Shown: positions 9,227 to 17,688 of the stretch, one piece after another
Layout of the letters: the number at the start of each line of letters is the position of its first letter
Numbering within the stretch: position 1 is the stretch's first letter
Assembly: GCF_964253915.1 (NCBI RefSeq)
Contig: NZ_CAXUSG020000009.1
Span: forward strand, 62,001 to 126,000
Direction: 5' to 3'
Length of the DNA: 64,000 bases
Source: Metarhizobium sp964253915
GTDB taxonomy: Bacteria; Pseudomonadota; Alphaproteobacteria; Rhizobiales; Rhizobiaceae
Made by a program: the position numbers and the translations under genes
The notes under the pieces: model-generated
What the model was told of the DNA's origin: nothing
What the model saw: only the letters and a program-made list of their open reading frames with translations
Database searches by the model: none

Positions 9227-10501
9227 GTGTTTCACTCCTTTTTTCCCCAGCCCAAGCTGTTCTTCACCTCCCTTGTCGTCTGGACTGCCATTTGTATCGC
9301 GATCTGGTACACGGTCGGCGTCGACGCCGGTATTGCGCTTGGTTTCTCGCCGCTGCCGGAAGGCCAGGAGCCGCCGATCGATCTGCGCTTCTTCCTGACG
9401 CCGGACAATCTCTGGTTCTACATCTTCTTCGTCGTCTGCACGCTGGCCTTCGGCGCCTTCTGGAAGATCAAAGCCCGCAACCATCCCTGGACGAACTGGT
9501 CGATCTGGGGGTCGGCGCTGATTATCTTCTCCACCTATTTCGGCGTCCAGGTCTATGTGGCGATCAACAACTGGCGCCGGCCTTTTGGCGACCTGCTGCA
9601 GAACGCCTTGACCGGCAAGCCCGGCATCACCGACGAGAATTTTTACTCGCTGATGCTGATCTTCTGCCAGATCGCCTTCCTCAGCATGTTCGTCTCCATC
9701 CTCACGGATTTCTTCGTCAGCCACTACGTCTTTCGCTGGCGCACGGCGATGAACGATTTCTACATGTCGAAGTGGGAGAAGGTCCGCCATATCGAAGGCG
9801 CCTCGCAGCGTGTGCAGGAAGACACGATGCGGTTTGCCAATATTCTCGAAGGCCTGGGCGTCAGCCTGATCAATGCGGTGATGACGCTGATCGCCTTCCT
9901 GCCGATCCTGTTTGCGCTGTCGAGCTATGTCTCGACGTTGCCGATCTTCGGCGCCGTGCCGCACGCGCTGTTCTGGCTGGCATTGCTGTGGTCGATCTTC
10001 GGCACTGGCCTGCTGGCGATCGTCGGCATCAAGCTGCCGGGGCTGCAGTTCCGCAACCAGCGCGTCGAGGCGGCTTACCGCAAGGAACTCGTCTACGGCG
10101 AAGACCATGCGGACCGGGCGCAGCCGATCACCGTGCAGGAACTCTTCGCCAACGTGCGGCGCAATTATTTCCGCATGTATTTCCACTATCTCTATTTCAA
10201 CGTCGCCCGCTACTTCTACATCCAGGCGGACTCGCTGTTCGTCACCTTCATGCTGGTGCCGACCATCGTGGCCGGCAAGATCACCTACGGTATCTACCAG
10301 CAGATCCTCACGGCCTTCGGACAGGTCAGCAACTCCTTCCAGTATCTCGTCAATTCCTGGACGACGATCATCGAACTGCTCTCCATCCACAAGCGTCTGA
10401 AAGCCTTCGAGGCGGCAATCGAGGACGAGCCGCTGCCATCCATCGACCAGCGCTTCATGGAGCGCCAGGGCAACGAACAGGTTCCTGTCGAAGAAGACTG
10501 A
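9227..10501 (+). CDS. bacA: SbmA/BacA peptide transporter
   Basis: 424-residue inner-membrane protein of the SbmA/BacA family, a proton-driven peptide importer. In rhizobia it is needed for chronic symbiosis (it takes up nodule NCR peptides) and affects very-long-chain fatty acid content of lipid A. Family sequence starts at FHSFFPQPKLFFTS, matching the SbmA N-terminus, so I place the start at the GTG at 9227, preceded by GAGAAAG. An open frame reaches back to 9044 but encodes nothing family-like. Diagnostic blocks include HIEGASQRVQEDTMRFA and VNSWTTIIELLSIHKRLKAFE. No ABC ATPase domain is fused. Confidence 0.93.
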   Translation: MFHSFFPQPKLFFTSLVVWTAICIAIWYTVGVDAGIALGFSPLPEGQEPPIDLRFFLTPDNLWFYIFFVVCTLAFGAFWKIKARNHPWTNWSIWGSALIIFSTYFGVQVYVAINNWRRPFGDLLQNALTGKPGITDENFYSLMLIFCQIAFLSMFVSILTDFFVSHYVFRWRTAMNDFYMSKWEKVRHIEGASQRVQEDTMRFANILEGLGVSLINAVMTLIAFLPILFALSSYVSTLPIFGAVPHALFWLALLWSIFGTGLLAIVGIKLPGLQFRNQRVEAAYRKELVYGEDHADRAQPITVQELFANVRRNYFRMYFHYLYFNVARYFYIQADSLFVTFMLVPTIVAGKITYGIYQQILTAFGQVSNSFQYLVNSWTTIIELLSIHKRLKAFEAAIEDEPLPSIDQRFMERQGNEQVPVEED

Positions 10502-10523
10502 GGTTTGTTGCAAGCAGGAAAAG

Positions 10524-10554
10524 AAAACGGCCCGATCACCGATCGGGCCGTTTT
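10524..10554. terminator. Bidirectional terminator between bacA and the 25-aa microprotein
   Basis: Near-perfect hairpin with 14-base arms (AAAACGGCCCGATC and its complement) around an ACC loop. It is followed by TTTTAATTTT on the plus strand and by TTTTCTTTTCC on the minus strand. It can therefore end both bacA and the converging short gene at 10582-10659. Confidence 0.93.
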
Positions 10555-10581
10555 AATTTTGCCATGGTCCTTCTTGGTAAA

Positions 10582-10659
10582 TCAAAGAAAGAACGCCCAG
10601 ATCAGAAGAACCAGGAAGAGCGGTACGCCCATAACCCAAAGAATAAGTGCGCGAAGCAT
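10582..10659 (-). CDS. 25-residue single-pass membrane microprotein
   Basis: Very short gene: MLRALILWVMG followed by a hydrophobic stretch ending VLLIWAFFL. The whole product is one transmembrane helix with a single Arg at residue 3, so it should sit in the inner membrane. An AACGGAGA ribosome site lies 9-10 bases before the ATG, and the gene ends 28 bases before a bidirectional terminator, both of which argue that it is real. I recall similar 25-35-residue hydrophobic proteins in Rhizobiales but no function. A longer frame through the same bases (to 10905) has no other support. Confidence 0.6.
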   Translation of the reverse strand: MLRALILWVMGVPLFLVLLIWAFFL

Positions 10660-10769
10660 TGTCGATCTCCGTTGATGTGTTTCGAGAGGGGAAACGCATC
10701 TCGTTCGGATCGGTTCCTTGCGGCAGGATATTTTGCCGCAGGTGGAAAAAGCGTGACGATGCTTGCCGT

Positions 10770-11771
10770 TCAGAAAGCGGATTGCGTGCCGCCGGTCTTG
10801 CCGGCTTCGCCGTCTCTCATCCGCCGGACGGCATCCGCATAGGTGACGCAAGCGACGTCTTGCCTGTGACAGACGTCGCTCAACAGCCGGTCGAGCGCCC
10901 GCCAATAGGCGCCGCCGTTCATCTCGACGAAATGGAAGCCGAACTGCACGGGAATACGCTCGCCGTCATATTGCTTGTCGAAGGCGGCCTTGAAGGCCGC
11001 GTAGGTGCGCTCCTCGAATTCCTGCGAGCGGGAGGCGTTCTCGATACCGACGGAGTGGCGGACGAAGAGATTGTAGTCCATGCCGATCACCGGCCGCTGC
11101 TGCGGTCCTTCCGGAATGAGCGGTAGTCCGAAACGCACGAGGCCGTCCTGCTCCACCGGCGGCAGCGGGCCTTTCGTCACCAGGCTTGCATCGTAGACGA
11201 ACCCGTCGGCTTTTTCGGCATCGGTCAGCGCCTTGCTGATGGACAGATAGGGCGCCCGGAAGCCGACGATGCCATGTGTGACGAAATCCTGCCAGTCCGC
11301 CGGCTGCTGATCCTTGAGGCCGACACGTTGCCAGGCTGAGGTCAGCGTCTGGCGGAAGGTGCGGAACTCCGCCGTCCATTCCGCCTTCGTCCAGTCCTTG
11401 CCGTCGAAATGGCCGCAAGCGTGGCTGCCGATGTCGTGGCCTTCGAGATGGGCGTTCCAGATATGGCCCAGCCGCGTGCGGATCTCGCCATCGCTCTGGG
11501 CAAAGCCGACATTCGAGCGGCCTTTCTTGTGGCCGGGCGCCTGATAGGCCTTTCTGGCCTCGGCATTCATCAGGAAGGTGCAGGAGAGGAAATAGGTGAA
11601 GTGGGCGCCGGTCCGTTTCGCCATGTCGCGGCTCTTCTCCCAGAGCGCGTTGTCGTGGGCGCCGTCGAAGGAAATCAGCAGCAATTGCTGTTTCTGGGTT
11701 TCGGCGGCGGCGGCAAGCGCGGGCAGGGTGGCTGCAAGAATCAGCGGAAGGACGCAAAACGAACGAAACAT
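10770..11771 (-). CDS. Secreted polysaccharide deacetylase family protein
   Basis: 333-residue exported protein with a signal peptide (MFRSFCVLPLILAATLPALAAAAE). The NodB-homology features of carbohydrate esterase family 4 are visible: the first metal/catalytic Asp region ISFDGAHD and the H-x3-H pair in DIGSHACGH, then GFRAPYLS. The enzyme probably removes N-acetyl (or similar) groups from an envelope or extracellular polysaccharide in the periplasm. The ATG at 11771 is chosen because the signal peptide begins there; the frame continues upstream to 11867 with unlikely sequence. Its start faces the nnrU gene, giving a shared promoter region of about 130 bases. Confidence 0.85.
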   Translation of the reverse strand: MFRSFCVLPLILAATLPALAAAAETQKQQLLLISFDGAHDNALWEKSRDMAKRTGAHFTYFLSCTFLMNAEARKAYQAPGHKKGRSNVGFAQSDGEIRTRLGHIWNAHLEGHDIGSHACGHFDGKDWTKAEWTAEFRTFRQTLTSAWQRVGLKDQQPADWQDFVTHGIVGFRAPYLSISKALTDAEKADGFVYDASLVTKGPLPPVEQDGLVRFGLPLIPEGPQQRPVIGMDYNLFVRHSVGIENASRSQEFEERTYAAFKAAFDKQYDGERIPVQFGFHFVEMNGGAYWRALDRLLSDVCHRQDVACVTYADAVRRMRDGEAGKTGGTQSAF

Positions 11772-11902
11772 CGGGCACCACACATTATCGAAACGCGGCT
11801 TCTTGCCCCAGGAATGCGGCGAAGCTTTGATGCCGCTGGCATTTCGGCCGGCTTGCCGGTAAGTCATGCCGATAAGCCAATCCAGCCAAAAGGATATTTG
11901 CC

Positions 11903-12499
11903 ATGGCGCTGTTCGTCGTCGGCCTTGTTCTCTTCCTCGGGATCCACCTGATCCGCGTCGTCGTTCCCGGTTTCCGCGCAGCGATGATCGACAAGCTGGG
12001 CAAGCCTGCCTGGACGGCGATCTATTCGATCGCCAGCGTCGTCGGCCTCGTTGTGCTGGCCTATGGTTTCGATGCGGCGCGCAGCGAAGGCTGGGGCATG
12101 CTCTACAATCCCCCGGTCTGGACCTCGCATCTCGCCGTGACGCTGATGCTGGTCGCCACCATCTGTCTGATCGCCGGCTTCCTGCCGGCGGGATACATTG
12201 CTACGAAAACGAAGCATCCCATGGTGCTGTCCGTGAAGATCTGGGCGCTGTCGCACCTGCTGGCCAATGGCGAGGTCTATTCGGTGCTGCTGTTTGCGGC
12301 CTTCCTGGCCTGGGGCGTGATCATGCGAATTACCCTCAAGCGCCGCGAGCGTGCCGGTGAAATCGTCCGCCGGCCATTCGTTTCGGGGCTTTACGATATC
12401 GTCGCGATCGTTGTCGGTGCTGCCGTCTGGTGGGCGATGATCTGGAAAATTCACCTGTGGTTGATCGGCGTTGCACCGATGCCGCAACTGTTTTCGTGA
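11903..12499 (+). CDS. nnrU: NnrU family membrane protein
   Basis: 198-residue integral membrane protein with about six hydrophobic segments. LGIHLIRVVVPGFRAAM near the N-terminus and HPMVLSVKIWALSHLLANGEVYSVLLF in the middle are NnrU family blocks. NnrU was named for its linkage to denitrification genes, but the family is widespread and also related to heme/isoprenoid-type membrane proteins; no denitrification gene is nearby here. AAAAGGA precedes the ATG. The histidines in helix 4 could bind haem; that is inference. Confidence 0.82.
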   Translation: MALFVVGLVLFLGIHLIRVVVPGFRAAMIDKLGKPAWTAIYSIASVVGLVVLAYGFDAARSEGWGMLYNPPVWTSHLAVTLMLVATICLIAGFLPAGYIATKTKHPMVLSVKIWALSHLLANGEVYSVLLFAAFLAWGVIMRITLKRRERAGEIVRRPFVSGLYDIVAIVVGAAVWWAMIWKIHLWLIGVAPMPQLFS

Positions 12500-12587
12500 C
12501 AACACCCCTTACAACGGCCGCAAAATCGGGTAGAAGGCAGCAAAACCGCTTGCTTGGGGCGTGCGTACAGGATCGCCGGAGATAGAT

Positions 12588-13259
12588 ATGGCATTGAACG
12601 ACGACAGTTTCATCCGCGAGGTGAACGAGGAACTCCGTTCCGACCAGATCAAGACCGTCTGGCGCCGGTTCGGGCGTATCCTGATCGCCATCGCCGTCCT
12701 CATCGTCGTCGGCACGGCGGTGCACCGCGCCTATGACTATTGGCAGACCCAGAAGGCGTCCGGTTCGGGCGACCAGTTCCTGGCGGCGCTGAAGCTTGTC
12801 GACGACAAGAAGCCGGACGAGGCGCTGAAGGCGCTTGAGACTCTGGCGGCCGAAGGACACGGCTCCTATCCGCTGCTGGCGAGTATGCGTTCTGCAACGC
12901 TCCTGGCGGAAAAGGGCGATGCGGCCGGCGCCGTGGCGGCTTTCTCGGCCATCGGCAAGGATGCGCAGGCACCGGGCGCATTGCGCGACGTCGCGCGCCT
13001 GCGGGCTGCCTGGATCCTGATCGAGAGCGGCAGCTACGAGCAGGTCTCCGCCGAAGTCGAGCAGATGGCGACGCCGCAGAATGCGCTGCGCCACTCGGCC
13101 CGCGAGGCTCTGGGGCTTTCGGCCTACAAGGTCGGCGATATCAAGCGTGCCAAGGATTGGTTCCAGCAGATCATCGACGATACCGAAACACCGCGCAATG
13201 TCGCCAGCCGCGCGCAGATCATGCTTGATCTGATCGCCGCCTCGGGCAAAGCTGCCTGA
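12588..13259 (+). CDS. YfgM-like membrane-anchored tetratricopeptide protein
   Basis: 223-residue protein with a short cytoplasmic N-terminus (FIREVNEELRSDQIKTVWRRFG), one TM helix at ~30-46 and a periplasmic helical domain with TPR-like repeats (FLAALKLVDDKKPDEALKALE, ARLRAAWILIESGSYEQV, AREALGLSAYKVGDIKRAKDWFQQII). The layout and its position just upstream of der match YfgM, an ancillary subunit of the SecYEG translocon in E. coli. In E. coli bamB lies between yfgM and der; here bamB is absent. A CCGGAGATAG ribosome site fixes the ATG at 12588. Confidence 0.85.
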   Translation: MALNDDSFIREVNEELRSDQIKTVWRRFGRILIAIAVLIVVGTAVHRAYDYWQTQKASGSGDQFLAALKLVDDKKPDEALKALETLAAEGHGSYPLLASMRSATLLAEKGDAAGAVAAFSAIGKDAQAPGALRDVARLRAAWILIESGSYEQVSAEVEQMATPQNALRHSAREALGLSAYKVGDIKRAKDWFQQIIDDTETPRNVASRAQIMLDLIAASGKAA

Positions 13260-13275
13260 TAGGCATACCGAAGCC

Positions 13276-13300
13276 GCCGCGTGAAAAGGCCTCACGCGGC
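13276..13300 (+). terminator. Hairpin after the YfgM-like gene
   Basis: Nine-base stem GCCGCGTGA / TCACGCGGC with a seven-base loop, 16 bases after the stop codon. It has no clean T-run (ATGTTT follows), so it may be a processing hairpin or a weak terminator. Confidence 0.5.
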
Positions 13301-13367
13301 ATGTTTCGGCGCATGGATTGTATTGATGTCTCCCGGGGCCGAAGGGCCTTCGGGAGATATGTTTTGG

Positions 13368-13466
13368 AGCATGTCGCGCCAAAATGAGCAGCGGTTGTGC
13401 GAAGACGACATGCGGAAACAAAGAGATAGAGCATTTCTGTGAACCCGTTTTCATCGGAAATGCTCC
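13368..13466. repeat. Rhizobial intergenic palindromic repeat, copy 1
   Basis: Two nested inverted repeats lie in front of der. GCATGTCG (13369-13376) pairs with CGACATGC (13406-13413), and GAGCATTTC (13429-13437) pairs with GAAATGCTC (13457-13465). The centre GAGCAGCGGTTGTGCG and the trailing AACAAAGAGATAGAGC are shared in outline with the element at 17689-17744. This looks like one of the short mobile palindromes scattered between rhizobial genes. It forms part of the der leader. Confidence 0.65.
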
Positions 13467-13495
13467 AGGGCCGTGAACAAAGGATAAGAAGAACG

Positions 13496-14920
13496 ATGAG
13501 TTTCACAGTCGCTATCGTCGGCCGCCCGAATGTCGGCAAATCCACGCTTTTCAATCGTCTGGTCGGCAAGAAGCTGGCGCTTGTCGACGACACGCCGGGT
13601 GTGACGCGCGACCGCCGTCCGGGCGACGCCAAGCTCATCGACCTGCGCTTCACCATCATCGATACCGCCGGCCTCGAAGAAGCCGGTCCGGAAACGCTGG
13701 AAGGCCGCATGCGGGCGCAGACGGAAGCGGCGATCGGCGAGGCGGACCTGACGCTGTTCGTCGTCGATGCCAAGTCCGGCCTGACGCCGCTGGACCAGTC
13801 CTTCGGCGACATGCTGCGCCGGCGCGGCAAGCCGGTCGTGCTGGTTGCCAACAAGTCGGAAGCACGTGGCTCCGATGGTGGTTTCTACGATGCCTTCACC
13901 CTCGGCCTTGGCGAGCCGTGCCCGATTTCGGCCGAACACGGCCAGGGTATGATCGACCTGCGCGATGCGATCGTCGCGGCGATCGGCGAGGACGTCGCGT
14001 TTCCCGAAGAGATCGACGAGCCGGAAACGAATGTCGACATCCCCCGCCTCGACGGTGACGATGAGATGGAGGACGACGAGCCCGCCTATGACGACAGCAA
14101 GCCGCTGCGCGTGGCGATCGTCGGCCGGCCGAACGCCGGCAAGTCGACGCTGATCAACCGTTTTCTCGGCGAAGACCGGTTGTTGACCGGCCCGGAAGCC
14201 GGCATCACCCGCGATTCGATCTCGGTCGAATGGGAATGGCGCGGCCGCACGGTAAAAATGTTCGACACCGCCGGCATGCGCCGCAAGGCGAAGGTGCAGG
14301 AAAAGCTGGAGAAGCTTTCGGTTGCCGATGCGCTGCGCTCGATCCGCTTTGCCGAAACCGTCATCATCGTCTTCGACGCCACCATTCCTTTCGAGAAGCA
14401 GGACCTGCAGATCGTCGATCTGGTGCTGCGTGAGGGCCGCGCCGCAGTGCTCGCCTTCAACAAGTGGGACATGATCGAGGAGCCGCAGGCCGTGCTTGCC
14501 GACCTGCGTGAAAAGACCGAGCGATTGTTGCCGCAGGCGCGCGGCATCCGGGCCGTGCCGATCTCCGGCGAAACCGGGTATGGTCTCGACAAGCTGATGC
14601 AGTCGGTTATCGATACCGACCGGGTCTGGAACAAGCGCATTTCGACGGCGCGGCTCAACCGCTGGCTGGAATCCCAGACGGTGCAGCATCCGCCGCCGGC
14701 CGTTTCCGGCCGCCGCCTGAAGCTGAAATACATGACGCAGGTCAAGTCCCGCCCGCCGGCTTTCATGATTTCCTGCACCCGGCCGGACGCTCTGCCGGAA
14801 TCCTACGTGCGTTACCTGACCAATGGTCTGCGTGCCGATTTCGACATGCCGGGCGTGCCGATCCGTATCCATTTCAAGGCGGCGGACAACCCGTTCGAGG
14901 GACGCAAGAGGAAGCGCTGA
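13496..14920 (+). CDS. der: Ribosome biogenesis GTPase Der (EngA)
   Basis: 474-residue essential GTPase of 50S subunit assembly with two tandem G domains and a C-terminal KH-like domain. Both P-loops are visible (GRPNVGKST near residue 9 and GRPNAGKST near 210), with DTPGVTRDR and DTAGM switch regions and the NKSE and NKWD specificity motifs. An acidic linker (DGDDEMEDDEPAYDD) joins the two G domains. AAGGATAAGAAG precedes the ATG at 13496. It is probably co-transcribed with the YfgM-like gene, with the repeat element in between. Confidence 0.97.
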   Translation: MSFTVAIVGRPNVGKSTLFNRLVGKKLALVDDTPGVTRDRRPGDAKLIDLRFTIIDTAGLEEAGPETLEGRMRAQTEAAIGEADLTLFVVDAKSGLTPLDQSFGDMLRRRGKPVVLVANKSEARGSDGGFYDAFTLGLGEPCPISAEHGQGMIDLRDAIVAAIGEDVAFPEEIDEPETNVDIPRLDGDDEMEDDEPAYDDSKPLRVAIVGRPNAGKSTLINRFLGEDRLLTGPEAGITRDSISVEWEWRGRTVKMFDTAGMRRKAKVQEKLEKLSVADALRSIRFAETVIIVFDATIPFEKQDLQIVDLVLREGRAAVLAFNKWDMIEEPQAVLADLREKTERLLPQARGIRAVPISGETGYGLDKLMQSVIDTDRVWNKRISTARLNRWLESQTVQHPPPAVSGRRLKLKYMTQVKSRPPAFMISCTRPDALPESYVRYLTNGLRADFDMPGVPIRIHFKAADNPFEGRKRKR

Positions 14921-14941
14921 GGGTTTTCGACCCTCCGCCTC

Positions 14942-16009
14942 TCAATCCGAAAAGGCGGCGAACTTCGTCGAGGCAACGGACTTGCGCCGGGGCCTGTGGG
15001 CATTGGCGACCAGGACGTTGTCGAGGAACTGCCGTCCGGCGCTTTCCCAGGAATAGGTTTCCGACAGTGCCCGTGCCGCTTCGCCAGAGCCGGAAAGGGC
15101 GGCGAGGCAGGCTTCCCGCAGATCGTCATGCAGCGCGCCGGCCTGCGGATGGTCGCGCAGGATGTCGATTGGACCTGTCACCGGATGGGCGGCGACGGGC
15201 ACGCCGCTGGCCAGCGCCTCGATGATCGTGTTGCCAAAAGTGTCCGTCTTCGAGGGGAAGACGAAGACGTCGGCCTGGGCGTAGGCGCGGGCGAGATCGT
15301 CGCCGAATTTCAGGCCGGTGAACAGCACGTTGGGATAGCGGCGCTCCAGTTCGGCCTTGGCCGGGCCGTCGCCGACGACGACCTTGGAGCCTGGCAGGTC
15401 GAGGTCGAGAAAACCCGGCAGGTTCTTTTCCAGCGCGACGCGGCCGACGGTCATGAACAGCGGTCGCGGCAGGCCGAAGGGCATGGCGTCTTTGACCGCC
15501 GGCTGGAAGAGGTCCGTATCGACGCCGCGGCTCCAGCGGACAATGTTCTTGATGCCGCGGGCGGCCAGTTCCTGCTCCAGGCTTTCCGTCGCGACCATGC
15601 AGGCGGACCCGGCATTGTGGAACCAGCGCACGAAGGCGTAGAGCAGCGATTTCGGGATCGGCAGGCGGGCGGAGACATATTCGGGAAAGCGCGTGTGGTA
15701 GCAGGTGGTAAACGGCATGCCGTTGCGCAGACACCAGCGGCGTGCGGTCAGCCCGAGTGGACCTTCGGTGGCAATGTGCACGAAGGACGGCTGGTGCCTT
15801 TCGATTTCGGCGGCGACACGGCGGTAGCTGGCGATCGACAGGCGGATTTCCGGATAGGTGGGGCAGGGGATGCTGGAAAAACTCTCCGGCGTCACCATGG
15901 AGACGCGGGTGCCGAGGCGGGTCAGTTCGCGATTGGTGTTTTCGATGGACCGGACGACGCCGTTCACCTGCGGATGCCAGGCGTCGGTGACGATGGTGAT
16001 GCTTGCCAT
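14942..16009 (-). CDS. GT4-family glycosyltransferase
   Basis: 355-residue two-domain (GT-B) glycosyltransferase. The N-terminal domain starts ITIVTDAWHPQVNGVVRSIENT, the acceptor-side signature shared by MgtA mannosyltransferases, SqdX and bacterial glycolipid synthases. The C-terminal nucleotide-sugar domain has VGRVALEKNL, VVGDGPAKAELE and FPSKTDTFGNTIIEALASGVPVAA, containing the E-x7-E motif. It probably makes a membrane glycolipid. One possibility is the glucuronosyl-diacylglycerol synthase (Agt) type known from Agrobacterium; this is inference from family resemblance. The start at 16009 (MASITIV) has no good ribosome site. Confidence 0.85.
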   Translation of the reverse strand: MASITIVTDAWHPQVNGVVRSIENTNRELTRLGTRVSMVTPESFSSIPCPTYPEIRLSIASYRRVAAEIERHQPSFVHIATEGPLGLTARRWCLRNGMPFTTCYHTRFPEYVSARLPIPKSLLYAFVRWFHNAGSACMVATESLEQELAARGIKNIVRWSRGVDTDLFQPAVKDAMPFGLPRPLFMTVGRVALEKNLPGFLDLDLPGSKVVVGDGPAKAELERRYPNVLFTGLKFGDDLARAYAQADVFVFPSKTDTFGNTIIEALASGVPVAAHPVTGPIDILRDHPQAGALHDDLREACLAALSGSGEAARALSETYSWESAGRQFLDNVLVANAHRPRRKSVASTKFAAFSD

Positions 16010-16133
16010 GATATGTCTGACTTCGCTTGGCGGACCCGGCCGCGTTTGACAGGGGGCGGCAGGGCACTCCTGGCGCACGATACCGGGCATTATCGCGCGA
16101 TTCCATGATGGCAATATTACAGAGCCTATGGCG

Positions 16134-17042
16134 TCAGGCGGCGACCGGCTCGCGATGGTGGCCGCGGATGGCGCTTGGCGGAAAGCCGAACCGGGCGCGG
16201 AAGCGGGCGGCGAACCGGGATTGGCTCTCGTAACCGACGGCCTGGGCGATGTGCAGGATCGGCAGGCTGGTGCTTTGCAGCAGCGAGAGCGCGGTCGACA
16301 TGCGCACGTCGGTCAGGAGTTGCTGGAAAGACAGGTTTTCCGCCGCCAGCCGCCGCCGGAAGGTCGCTTCGCTGACGGCGAATTCGCGGCAGAGCGTAGC
16401 ACTTTCCCAGTTGCGGCCGGGATCGGAGACCAGTCGTTTGCGGACATTACGGCCGAAGCTGTTGGACGCTTGGCTCGTAAACCGCATGCCCAGCGTTTCC
16501 AGCCAGACAAGCAACTCCTGCATGCGGTGGCGGGCGATGTCCGGCGGCAGGGTCTCCTTGTCGGCAACGGCATCGGCGGCGCTCTCGAGGGCTGCGAGAA
16601 GGCCGCTCGGCGGTCGCTGGATATGCAGCAGGGGCTGCGCATCGGGAAACGGCCGCCGCTCCGCATGCTCCGCCACAAGCGCCGGATCGAAGGCGATCCA
16701 GCGCGCGAGATAGGCGCCGTCATCCTCGGCGCGGTTGATGACGTCGAAGGTGCCGCCCTCCGAGAGGGCAACGGCCTGGCCGGTTTTGATGGTGATATCG
16801 ACGCCGGCTGCCTTGAGCAGTTTCGTGCCCCGTACCACCAGGATGATGACCGGCTGCTCGATGACGATGTTGGAGAGCCGCAGCCGGTTGCGCTGCATGA
16901 TGCGCGCCGTCGCCCCGACGCCGTCGCGCATGCTCACTCCGTATTCGACGCGATCCAGCATCTCGTTCTCCGTCTTCTGCCGACCGATAGCACGGCGGAA
17001 GGCGTTCGCCAAAAGACCGTGCTGCCCGACGGCGACGTTCAT
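16134..17042 (-). CDS. AraC-family transcriptional regulator
   Basis: 302-residue regulator. The N-terminal ~170 residues form a cupin-like effector domain of the AraC_N type (LSNIVIEQPVIILVVRGTKLL). The C-terminal ~100 residues carry two helix-turn-helix units, with CREFAVSEATFRRRLAAENLSFQQLL and ILHIAQAVGYESQSRFAARFRARFG. The signal molecule is unknown. It starts only 7 bases after the stop of the PEBP-family gene upstream, so the two form an operon. Confidence 0.9.
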   Translation of the reverse strand: MNVAVGQHGLLANAFRRAIGRQKTENEMLDRVEYGVSMRDGVGATARIMQRNRLRLSNIVIEQPVIILVVRGTKLLKAAGVDITIKTGQAVALSEGGTFDVINRAEDDGAYLARWIAFDPALVAEHAERRPFPDAQPLLHIQRPPSGLLAALESAADAVADKETLPPDIARHRMQELLVWLETLGMRFTSQASNSFGRNVRKRLVSDPGRNWESATLCREFAVSEATFRRRLAAENLSFQQLLTDVRMSTALSLLQSTSLPILHIAQAVGYESQSRFAARFRARFGFPPSAIRGHHREPVAA

Positions 17043-17049
17043 CGCCGGA

Positions 17050-17592
17050 TTACCGGGCGGCCGTGGCGGTCAGCGTCGCCGTCGCCAGCACGTTCATGTT
17101 GCTGACGAAGCCGGCGAGCGCCGGTGTTGCATCCGCGGGGATCGGCAGGCGGTCGATGCCGAGGGCCTTCACGGTGACGATGTAGTCATGTTTCGTGCCT
17201 TCCGGCGGGCAGGCGCCAAGGAAGGTCGCCGCACCGGCATCGCCTTTCAGCGTCTGGGCACCCTTGGGCAACTTGCCGGCGGCGGCCCCTTCCTCCAGCC
17301 GGTCGGCGGAGGGCGGGATGTCGATCACCACCCAGTGCCACCAGCCGGAGCCGGTCGGTGCATCCTTGTCGTAGACCGTCACCATGAAGCTTTTCGTTTC
17401 CGGCGGCGCGCCGGACCAGCGGATCTCCGGCGAGACGTTGCCGCCGCTGCAGCCGAAGACATCGGCATATTGCGCCGGCTGGAAGGTGCCGTCGGCGAAG
17501 TTTTTGCTGTCGATCGTAAATCCACCCGCCGCGGCAAGCCCCGGCAGCATCAGGGTGAGGGCTGCAGCGCAAAAGATCGTCCTCTGGGTCAT
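17050..17592 (-). CDS. YbhB/YbcL-type phosphatidylethanolamine-binding-like protein, secreted
   Basis: 180-residue protein with a signal peptide (MTQRTIFCAAALTLMLPGLAAAG) and the Raf-kinase-inhibitor-like/PEBP fold. The anion-pocket motifs are visible: CSGGNVSPEIRWSGAPPETKS, VTVYDKDAPTGSGWWHWVV and KHDYIVTVKAL. Bacterial YbhB/YbcL proteins have no settled function; some are secreted modulators. It is the first gene of a two-gene operon with an AraC regulator, unusual enough to suggest the regulator controls or responds to it. Confidence 0.88.
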   Translation of the reverse strand: MTQRTIFCAAALTLMLPGLAAAGGFTIDSKNFADGTFQPAQYADVFGCSGGNVSPEIRWSGAPPETKSFMVTVYDKDAPTGSGWWHWVVIDIPPSADRLEEGAAAGKLPKGAQTLKGDAGAATFLGACPPEGTKHDYIVTVKALGIDRLPIPADATPALAGFVSNMNVLATATLTATAAR

Positions 17593-17688
17593 GTCGTTTC
17601 CTTTCTATGAACACGACAAGACAGTAGCGCGGGGCACTCCGGCGATCGGTGCGCCGGAGATCAAGTTTTGTGCCGAAACGATCAATCA

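Noticed and set aside
14919..14935. GAGGGT / ACCCTC hairpin at the end of der
   Set aside because: It overlaps the stop codon, has only six pairs and lacks a T-run, so I do not call it a terminator.
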